A stretch of DNA of 64,000 bases from Maylandia zebra. Its lineage: Eukaryota; Chordata; Actinopteri; Cichliformes; Cichlidae. Positions 55,547 through 64,000 of the stretch are shown here, in pieces. Below the pieces are notes generated by a model. The model worked only from the letters and a program-made list of their open reading frames with translations, did not search any database and was not told the DNA's origin. The position numbers and the translations under genes were made by a program. Numbering within the stretch: the first letter of the stretch is position 1; each line of letters begins with the position of its first letter. Location of the stretch: contig NC_135170.1 in the NCBI RefSeq assembly GCF_041146795.1, positions 5,880,033 to 5,944,032 of the forward strand, written 5' to 3'.

Positions 55547-58500
55547 GTAGGAGTGCGCTTTTTACCAAGATTCAGTCATGAAATGCTTATTATTTGTAAG
55601 TGCTGTTACGGATTCAAATATTGGGGATGGATACAAGAGGAAAAACCACAATAACAACACTGGTCCGGCCGGGTTGAGTCAAACGATGATTTTAATGATC
55701 ACACGCGTGGGAGATGGACACCGTACGCAGACAGCATCAGATCTCAAAATAGTGGAGCATTGATCAAACTCTTATAGCCTCTAGTGGCCCCCATCTAATC
55801 ATAAAAGCCTAAACATTCACATTCTTTTCTCTCACACAGCGCCTAAGCTACGACCTTGGCTCGCCGTTTATCTGCTCCTGCTGAGATGGGGCAGAAAACT
55901 CCAGCATGTTCTGTTCTCTTCTAATCAGACAAATAAGGCGATGACTTTCTGCGAACAGTATTTCTTATAACTCAGCAGTATAATGCATCATATAACAATA
56001 TCATTCATTCACAATAAATCAGCAGTCTAATGTAATGCAAATCAGTTTAACAAATGCAATAGTTACCACCTTCTTCTAATTCAGGAGAATAATGCAAACT
56101 AAAACTACATAATAATTCACAATCTTTAATTAGGGGTCTAACATGGCATAAAATAATATTATAATCTCACACTCCCCCTGATGAGCTCTTTAGAATAAAG
56201 AGCTCACCTACACCCTGTAATCCAGTGTTGCCGGGTCATTTCTTCTTACCCCTTAGGTCCTTTGTCTCCCTGTTGGGCGAACCATATGTGAGATGACCTC
56301 TGTGTTTGCGCAGTTCAGATGAAAGAAAAACTATTATTCCAACAATAGCAGGTACAGATGACACTCCCCAGTTCTCCCACAGCTTTATTTGGTGCTACCT
56401 TATACCCTTCAGACGTACTCAGACTAGAACCTCTGTCCGAGGAGCTTTTAGCCTTTATTTTTATTGCTGCAGCCACCAGTGTCGTCCAGTTGGGTGATCC
56501 TCTGCTCTTCTTTCTTCAACCTCAGGGGTTAGACAACCCTTCAGTCGTTGCACAGATCAGGGGATTATTCTGCCCCGATTTCAAACAACGATCTGTGTAT
56601 CCTCGGGTCCTGTGTGTCCTGTGTATCCCCCAGAAAAAGGAACAGGAACGTGTCCCCCTTTTTACCAAGAGCCTCTCGAACCTCGTTGGTCTGGTGTTCC
56701 TGGATTTCCGCCAACCCCTTCATGGTTATTGCTGTGTTTATGGGATCCATCCTTTTGAGGTGACTAGCTGGAGCCCAAAACGCCATGACACTTGAACCCA
56801 TTTGGTGTCTCGGCAGTCACTGTGTCTGTCTCTGCTGCGAAGGATCCTCGTATATCTGTGACCTCGTCTGGTGTCTGTTCCTTTCTCTGTAAGAGACAGA
56901 AAACCAAAACACCTCTCTGCCTAGCTCTAATAATGTAATGTTGTTATCTACTGATCTTCTGGCGATTCAGAATTGGTTTAGAATATTCAGAATGTCCCAG
57001 GGACTTATTCTAATCATATCCTATGTGTGTGTAAGCGTGTTTGCATTATGCCCTCTGCACTCAAGGCATTTCCTACACTTTATCAGTCCGGACGAAGCTT
57101 ATGACCTTCAAAAGACCGAGTGCCAACTCATTATAAGCACATTTGCAAGGTGTGTCTGAAAATTATTAAAACCACTCATTTTAACAAAAGACATCAAAAA
57201 CAAATTAGCCATTTTTAATTCTAACATTTGACCCTCGTTTTCACAGAAATCATGTGTTTGCTTCCGCCTCCTGTCCCACGGTTTCCTCTCCAGTGTGGTA
57301 CTCAGCTTCTCGTGAACACAGGCATTTTATCTTCTAAACGCTATTCAGTTCATTTTAATGATTAATGCTTAAACATGGAAATAATGATTTATGCTTCTCC
57401 CTGATTCTCTAAAAAAGTCCGGAAACCTCTTGGGTCACTATTAGCTTAAGCTTTACCACACCTAAATTATTAAAACACAAATGAAGTCATAAAAATGTTC
57501 ATATAACCCTTGTTTGATGTTAAAACTCGACTTCCCCCCCTTTTTTTGACACATTCCCATGTGTCAAACCAACGGAGCTAGAAAATTAAAAGAAAAGGTT
57601 AGTGACTTTATATCTTAGAAAGTATCAGACTTTCTCCTACCCAGTGTCGTTGCTCCAGTCCCGTCATCCTGTGTTAGGGAATGAAATCAATTTAATTGTC
57701 ATGTTAGATCTGTTCAACTCCTGGCTCCGCCCAGAGCCTGCGTCCGCAGAATTGCCAAGAAACATAACCTGTAATAATATGAACTTCACTTCAATATGAA
57801 CCTGTTGACTACTTTAGACACAGCAAAGAAACATTCTCTCCTCCTCGAGGACAGGCACTGACTCCCACCTATCTCCTGGAGCCAACTGTCCCTTATTGAG
57901 ACCCAATATTGCGGCTACAAGGTTTTGCAGATTGTTAAATTGATCTGTGTGTAATGCTCTGAATCAGGTATGTAATATTAAATAAATGTCGTTTAATTAA
58001 CTGCCACTACTTAAAACTTAGCAAAAGATATAACTGAATAAAAGATCACAAAGAAAAGCATGATATCAGTGTTATGTAAGCGCGTGCGGCCTTCCACGCC
58101 CAAAGTCACTCCAGTCCATAGATCAGCCAAACATCGCGCTGACTGTAGTTTTTAACCCTTATTAACTTGAACACAACTCTATAATGAGCAACAAACTGCA
58201 ATATGTATAAAAATGATCATGGTTACACCTGCAATGAAAGATCATATGATTATCCCGACACCTGTAAATAGAAGATTAACCTGAGGTTATAACAATCACT
58301 GGGACACAAATGTTAATGTAATGTCAATAGCTTCAAGAAATGTTTAATGCAATGCTTGTTATATGATTCTGATGTAACAATAATGCTGATGCTGAAATAA
58401 CAGTAAAACACCCCCTTTTATCCCGTTTATAAACTTCACACATAAACGTTTATAATTGCCTCTTTTAAATTTTATTTCCCCCTGTTTTCTCCTCACTGAC

Positions 58501-58962
58501 CACAGCAGGGGAATCTTAGTTTTGAATCAGCCATGAATCCAGCTCACCTGATTCATCACTGAGCCCCACCGTCACTGGCGTCTGACGGGGTGACGCTGCA
58601 TACTCTTCCTTTAATGTCACTATTGTCAATCTGTTAATTAGAGTGCTTAAACATGAAGTAGACTGCGTCCACAACAAGTCAATACAGCTGTAAATGTGGC
58701 CAATTATCAATCTATTACCAATCAATAATGAAAAATAGCTTTTATTTTATGCATGCTTTTAGTCAACCACTCACCCAGAGGATCTTCAATCCCAGAAAAT
58801 TCCTTCTCCTCATTTAATGAGTCCACCCTCCTTCCATGCCCTGGTAACCGGTCCATCCAGAGCCACATGATCTCAAAATATACATACAACAAGCCAAACC
58901 ACACCTCGGTCACACCAACCCTTTTCCGCCCTGAAGATGTCCAACGCCATCTCAGTCTGGAC
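55547..58962. other. Unresolved repeat-like DNA downstream of b4galnt exon 7
   Basis: Begins about 55605 with TGTTACGGATTCAAATATTG and shows sudden change in composition from the intron before it. ORFs exist on both strands (56358-56795 +, 58516-58991 -) but no motif identifies them. The style (CACACTCCCCCTGATGAGCT, GC-richer 56200-57000) suggests a decayed retroelement; I found no LTR pair, primer site or catalytic motif. None of the expected b4galnt catalytic exons was found here. Confidence 0.35.
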
Positions 58963-59838
58963 CAGGGTTTTAATAGTTTTGCAATTTTCATTAGTTTTTA
59001 TTTTTATTTAGTTTCGACTTCAGACTTTCAATTTTATGTCCGTTGTAATTCGTTTTTACCAATTGTTTGCTAGTTTAATCCCAGTTTCATCATATCAGTC
59101 ATGCTCTTGTGCTTATCCTTGGGTATTGAGACTATTAACTCTTGCAGCACCGGGTGTTCGTAATTTTGGTTCAAGTGAATTGATAAACTTTTTGAAGGCA
59201 ACTGACTCACACAGTTATGTAGATATCCCCGTCCTGTTGTCTCGGGATGCATCACGCTGCCTTGCATGGGGTTAGCTTCTGTTTTCTGGGGATGAGGGTT
59301 GAGTGTGCTCCCTTACCTTCTCAAGGTAAGCTAGGTTAGCCTTCTTGTGTGAGCTTTTCAAGTGCACTTTAAGGTTTGTGGGATTTTTCCCTTTAGAAAT
59401 GTCCCTCATTTGCCCCTCAATTTGTCTCTTTCCACTACAAGACACTTGCTTTAACCAAAGCACAGTCATACTCAAAGTAATCCCAAATTGGACTCTGGCG
59501 CTTTCTCCCGACTTTTCCTGACATGATTCTGCGCGTGGACGGAGCAGCGACACAGACGACTCGACTAACGTGCTGCCACCTGCTGGCATAATGAGACAGC
59601 AAGAAAAAAATCTGGAAACTAAACTTTATCTTCACCCTTGACTACTGTATGACACGCACACATCAATGAAAACTAAACACATTTTTGCTATAAATTCAGT
59701 TAATTTTAGTTAGTTTTGTGAGCACTCATTACAGTTTTAGTTAGTTTTCCTTTTTTGTTTTTCTTTTTATTTCCGTTAATGTTTTTTCACTTCTAGTTTT
59801 CGTTATTTCGTTAGTTTTTGTTAACGATAATAACCTTG
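58963..59838 (-). mobile_element. hAT element with BED-finger remnant
   Basis: Ends CAGGGTTTTAATAGTTTTGC and, reversed, CAAGGTTATTATCGTTAACA, flanked by a perfect 8-bp duplication GTCTGGAC (58955-58962 and 59839-59846). On minus (59524 to 59272) the reading SGKVGRKRQSPIWDYFEYD, then KGKNPTNLKVHLKSSHKK resembles a BED-type finger, broken by a frameshift between the two parts. No catalytic domain. Inserted in the unresolved repeat region. Confidence 0.88.
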
Positions 59839-59846
59839 GTCTGGAC

Positions 59847-62019
59847 TGTCAAAGGTGACTTTAACGCTGACTGTTCCGACAATCCATTTTATAACATTTC
59901 CTGGTCAGATTAGCCAATCTCTGCACACTGGAATAAACATAATCAACATGGTCAAGATTTTTCCTGCGTGTTATTTCACCATCTTATCGATTCAAATGCT
60001 CCATCCTTATGTGGTTTGCGACATTATGTTTATCCACTCTGTCTCTAAATGTTTGAAGAATTTTTCAAGTTTGGGGTCAAATTTTGAGAATTTGACCATA
60101 AGTGAAATTTATGGTGTCATCACCCCCTTCGGGGCTTACCTTTCCCAGTTTTGATGATATTCCTCCCTATTCTTTGCAAGTACCCCCTGTTGGTGGCGAG
60201 AAACTGTTGGTGTGGTCAAGCGGGTGCTGTAAAAACAAAAGCTCAGGACAGAACAGCTATCAGTCATGTGCTCACACACAAAATTAGCATATATTGAATT
60301 TCATATTGATCCTCTGAGTGTAATGGTACATTTTAATTTGAATTTATCAAAGCTAAACACAATAATTTTTCTTCATTTTGCTCTTGTTCTTGTGCAGCAC
60401 CACCTCCTATCACATGCCCCTGTCGATTATATCTCTACTTTTCTAAATTATTAACTATTTCAATGAAAGGACCTAAAAGACGGGGACCAGTGTTTATCAT
60501 TACATATCTCCATTTTGAATGTGACAAGCCTAACATTTCCTTGTTATCAGTAGATATTAATAGAGTTTTTTGGCTTTTTTTTTTCCTCTATAAAAGTTAA
60601 TTGACTCTTAACAGTGGCCCGCTATGGTTAATAATAACATGTTCAGTCATGAGTGAAATCAAACCTTTTCTTCACTTTAGCATTTAACCTTCCCAACAAT
60701 ATAATGTGATATATTAATCGAAACACAGCTACTAAAACACACTTTTCTTAATGCAAACATCAGAAACTCAAAATTAGCAACCAAAGGGTTAAGTCTGCAG
60801 TTCACACTCCTGTGAAGCTACAGCCTCCCCCTTTAGTCTCTGTCATCCTTCTGTTCTTGCAAAAACTAAACAAAGCAAGACAAAACCTCCACCCTTCTTT
60901 TACAGGCTGGGTGACTTGTTTGTGGACATTTACTAATCCTAAAGTCGGCACCGTTTTTGTCTCAGTATCAAGTCAGTTAAAACTTTTAGTCGTCAGTCCT
61001 TCACAGTCCAGTCACATGCATACACCACACATTCATACCAGATATTGCTGATAGTGGAGTCTCACGCGCAACCTATTCGAGCCTCCCTCACCAGCAAGAT
61101 GACGTCATCATTTTAAAAGGAAAACAGTTACTTGTTTTTTGGACTGGATTGACTCGCTGCAATCCTTTTAGGCTCAGGACTTCTCATGTGATCAATGTCC
61201 CATATAAGGGAATTTCTCCCAAGCTCATTATAATCATGGAAAAAAATACTTTGCGACTGTTTTCAGTAAGAATATTTTATAGCGCTTTAAAGTTCAGTCT
61301 CTCAGGCCTGGATTAAAGAGCTGATTTGTTAAATCAGGAGCTCACAAAATACCAAAATATCACCACCGGTGGATCACACCTCTCAGATGTTCTTATTTCA
61401 GTGCACTGTAACAAAGGCAAAAACAAACGTAACCAATAAAATACTCATATAATAACAAATACTGGGGCCTATTGCAAACATGTCCAAGCATAAAACCATC
61501 TTTCTATTTCTTAGAGAAAGAAAACAATCCAAACCTCACTGATAGAATCAACCTAGTGTCAAGCAAAACCCAAAAATCAACCAAAACTTCACCAGAAAGT
61601 TTTTCTCCCTCCCGGGACAATGTTGTGTAGGAATACAGGTACCGTAACTCCTTTTTGCACTGACAAACACATGTTGAATTGACTTAATTCAATAGTGGAC
61701 ACTGGTTGCACACAAATGCTTTGCTTTGGCAGAAACTTAAACAACTGAGTTAAATCAACACAACCTTTTCATATTCAGTAAACCTGTGCATTTTGTGTTC
61801 ATAAAACACGATTGAAACATGTTCAGATGGAGTAAGTTGAGCTCTTGTAATATTCTAATTCTTCACAATTCTGTCATTTTATTTCAACACTATTCAGTAA
61901 CTTTTATGCAAATACTACTTGGTCACTTAAATACTACATGTTGTCTTCATATTGCCTACGGTTCAACAAAGTCTAGATCCTGGTTGCCATAAAAATTGAA
62001 TGGGTCTTCAACAACTACC
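59847..62019. other. Unresolved, mostly AT-rich DNA
   Basis: Right part of the unresolved region. 59850-61080 continues the pre-insertion sequence; 61100-62019 looks like ordinary non-coding DNA. No exon with b4galnt similarity recognised. Confidence 0.4.
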
Positions 62020-62320
62020 ATCCTCCTATCTTTATCCTGGTTGCACCAGGGCTGAGAAATAACCCTGAAGTGATAGGTTGCCAGGCAGGGTACACCCCGG
62101 ACAGCTGACCAGTCTATCAGATAGAAACAAACAGCCGTTTACACATTCATGGATAATTTAGAATCATCAAGTAACCTAGCTCTAATAACTGCATGACTTT
62201 TCACTGTGGCAGAAAACCAGAATACCCAGAGAGAAACCACTGCAAACTAGCGAGACTGTGGACTTGCACCCAGGAGCTTCTTACTGTCAAGCAACAGCAC
62301 TAACCAGCATGCCAACAATG
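62020..62320 (-). repeat. Dispersed fish repeat, decayed, antisense
   Basis: Reverse complement corresponds to the 22248/26104 family (GTACACCCCGGACAGCTGAC, AGAATACCCAGAGAGAAACC, TTCTTACTGTCAAGCAACAG), with heavy substitution. Confidence 0.7.
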
Positions 62321-62486
62321 TAGGAAACACAGGAAAGCTATGATTTCCTGTATTTGATGCAGAATTCTTTTGTTCTTGCCCTTGACAGGTTAATCCACAA
62401 TAAATAGCAACAGCATGCATGTGGTGTGTGTGTCATTGTCTGCCTCTTATAACTCCAGTGATTTTCCTGTAGTTTGAAATCTTATT

Positions 62487-62832
62487 TCGGGTGGCTGTAG
62501 CTCAGGTGGCAGAGCAGGTCAGCCACTAATCAGAAGGTTGGTGGTTCGATCCCAGGCTGCCTCCTCGCTGCATGCCAAATATCCTTGGGCAAGATACTAA
62601 CCCCGTGTTTGCCTACTGGTGGTGGTCAGAGGGCCCGGTGGCGCCAGTGTCCGGCAGCCTCGCCTCTGTCAGTGCGCCCCAGGGCAGCTGTGGCTACAAT
62701 GTAGCTTGCCATCGCCAGTGTGTGAATGTGTGTGTGAATGGGTGAATGACTGAATGTAGTGTAAAGCGCTTTGGGGTCCTTAGGGACTAGAAAAGCGCTA
62801 TACAAATGCAGGCCATTTACCATTTACCATTT
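62487..62832 (+). mobile_element. tRNA-derived SINE, full-length
   Basis: tRNA-like head with A box (TAGCTCAGGTGGCAGAG) and B box (GGTTCGATCCC), the body phrase CTTGGGCAAGATACTAACCC, a stretch with GTGTGTGAATGGGTGAATG, and the 3' portion GTAAAGCGCTTTGGGGTCCT ending CCATTTACCATTTACCATTT. The best copy of the family also seen at 17100, 20436 and 54238. Confidence 0.9.
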
Positions 62833-63686
62833 GTGAATTCCATGAGTTCAGCAACTAACCACTCTTATTAGATTGTATCGTGTCATCTCAATGAGAACAA
62901 ATTGAGTTGTTGGATTTGGTACAGATCTTTAAAGCCTGAGGCAATTGTGTTAAACACACGCGAGATGCTTACGTAAATCCAAGGGCTGGCCCCTTTTTTT
63001 TTTCTTTTTTTTTTCAGTGTGTTCCTCCTTCAATTAAATCTCACTCACAACAATGTGGTGCTCCGAAATAAAACTCACACCGTTAATTCATCATTTTCAC
63101 TCTGTACCACTGCTCCTTATCAGGCTGTGTGAAGCACAGTAAACAATTCAGTGGAGGCCTTAAGCCATAAACAGACGTCAGGCACAGACATTGTTTTCAT
63201 AACCAAACTGCCTTAGACCTTGTCCCCTAAATCTACACAAATGCCTTCTGGGTGACATGAACTGCATTTAACCAATAAACAATCAATGGCTTCTTGTTGT
63301 TGTAACAGATTCTGTATTTGGGGATGTTTGTGTGCAGCATTTGTTAGTAAAGCATTCTTCATTGCATCAGCGTGTGTGTCACTCTTCATTGCACAAGCGT
63401 GTGCATGTGTGTGTGTGTGTGGATCACTTCTCAGTGAATTGAATCAGCATTTCGATTTGTGTGCGTGTGTGTGTCATTTCTCACTCAATCAACGAGTGCA
63501 GATGTGTTCATATGTGTGTTTCTCTTCATTCTGAGTCAGTGCATGTAGATGTGTGTGTTTGTGTGTTTGTGTTCATCACTTTCCTGTTCTGGTGTTCTGG
63601 GTAAACCACGGCCTGAGGTGTGCCCTGGGGTCCTGCCCTCCTCCTTTTCAGTCCGTTTGCATCCGTTGGTGCTGCTGCTCAAAGTT
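62833..63686. repeat. Non-coding stretch with TG-rich degenerate tandem repeats
   Basis: 63330-63590 consists of loosely repeated units of roughly 40-60 bp, each with a TTCATTGCATCAGCGTGTGT-like core followed by TG runs and CACTTCTC. Left of it is ordinary AT-rich sequence. ORFs here are products of the repeat. Confidence 0.6.
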
Positions 63687-63995
63687 CTATCCATACTGGT
63701 TCTGGCCCCAATTGAGGCAGTCCTTTTCTCCAGTGTCCTGCATCTTCTCCTTGTTCCGCTCCTCCTTAACTTGACCCTTTTGCTTCTGTAGCTCCTTCAG
63801 GGTTTGCTCCTGCTGTTGGAGCTTCTCGTCAGGTTTGGCGACCTCCTGCTCCAGCAAGCTCCGGCCTGATTTCAAGTCCTGCGTCTGGGACTCCAAGCCT
63901 GACTGATGGGTTCGATTAGCAGCCAGCTCCTCCTGAGCCATGCTCAGTTTCTGCTCTGATGCCTTGAGCTCTTACTGAGGGCAGAAACCTCAGAG
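63687..63995 (-). pseudogene. Coiled-coil protein fragment, unidentified
   Basis: Minus strand: from the window edge EVSALS, then (after an apparent one-base loss at about 63974, which creates TAA) LKASEQKLSMAQEELA, LEQEVAKPDEKLQQQEQTLK and ELQKQKGQVKEERNKEKMQ, stop at 63687. Heptads of Leu and long Glu/Lys/Gln runs indicate a long coiled coil, as in golgin, EEA1 or motor-tail proteins; I cannot say which. It may be a retroposed or decayed fragment, or an exon continuing outside the window. Confidence 0.45.
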
Positions 63996-64000
63996 TCTTT

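Noticed and set aside
56358..56795. 145-codon ORF downstream of b4galnt
   Set aside because: Considered as a retroelement or host exon. No motif recognised, and the opposite strand is equally open.
55605..61080. Full endogenous retrovirus
   Set aside because: No paired LTRs, primer site, or RT/integrase motif could be found; calling it a provirus would be unsupported.

Overview
This is eukaryotic, vertebrate DNA, almost certainly a teleost fish and probably a percomorph (inference). Coding exons are short and split by GT..AG introns. The repeats match fish families: Rex1-, Rex3- and L2-type LINEs, tRNA-derived SINEs, Penelope-like, PIF/Harbinger, hAT, Tc1/mariner and IS630-type elements. No bacterial operon, CRISPR array or rRNA is visible.

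Two host genes are well supported. COA3 (cytochrome c oxidase assembly factor 3, two coding exons, 14751-16674, +) starts about 60 bp after the 3' end of an old LINE. A beta-1,4-N-acetylgalactosaminyltransferase gene (b4galnt1/2 family, +) begins at 50866. Seven coding exons with matching phases are present to 55546, giving about 230 codons of N-terminal region; the catalytic exons are not found before the window ends. A C-type lectin-like gene (22863-24095, +) carries several lesions and looks like a pseudogene. A short coiled-coil fragment sits at the right edge on the minus strand.

Most of the rest is nested transposons, and target-site duplications (TSDs) often give the order of insertion. 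1.5-10.5 kb: a minus-strand LINE split by a hAT-like element with 8-bp TSD, which is itself split by a young LTR element with 5-bp TSD and nearly identical LTRs. 10.7-14.7 kb: an L2-like LINE and a LINE with RNase H. 17.8-20.4 kb: a mariner remnant holding a hAT, which holds a PIF/Harbinger. 20.4-21.1 kb: a SINE split by a small hAT with a BED finger. 26-28.5 kb: a Rex1-like LINE. 29.8-31.6 kb: a second Harbinger copy with the same internal deletion. 31.8-40.3 kb: a five-member nest in which a deleted IS630-type element contains a related IS630-type element with an apparently complete three-exon 399-aa DDE transposase; that element also holds a Tc1 copy and a Rex3 LINE, and the Rex3 contains a second copy of the outermost family. 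41.0-43.0 kb: a hAT-like element holding a Rex3 3' fragment. 43.3-50.8 kb: mixed repeat fragments. 55.6-62.8 kb: unresolved repeat-like DNA with one clear hAT and a SINE.

The genes do not form a pathway. COA3 acts in the mitochondrial inner membrane and the glycosyltransferase in the Golgi. Repeats dominate the window, and its main value is as a dated record of insertions plus one possibly active transposon.
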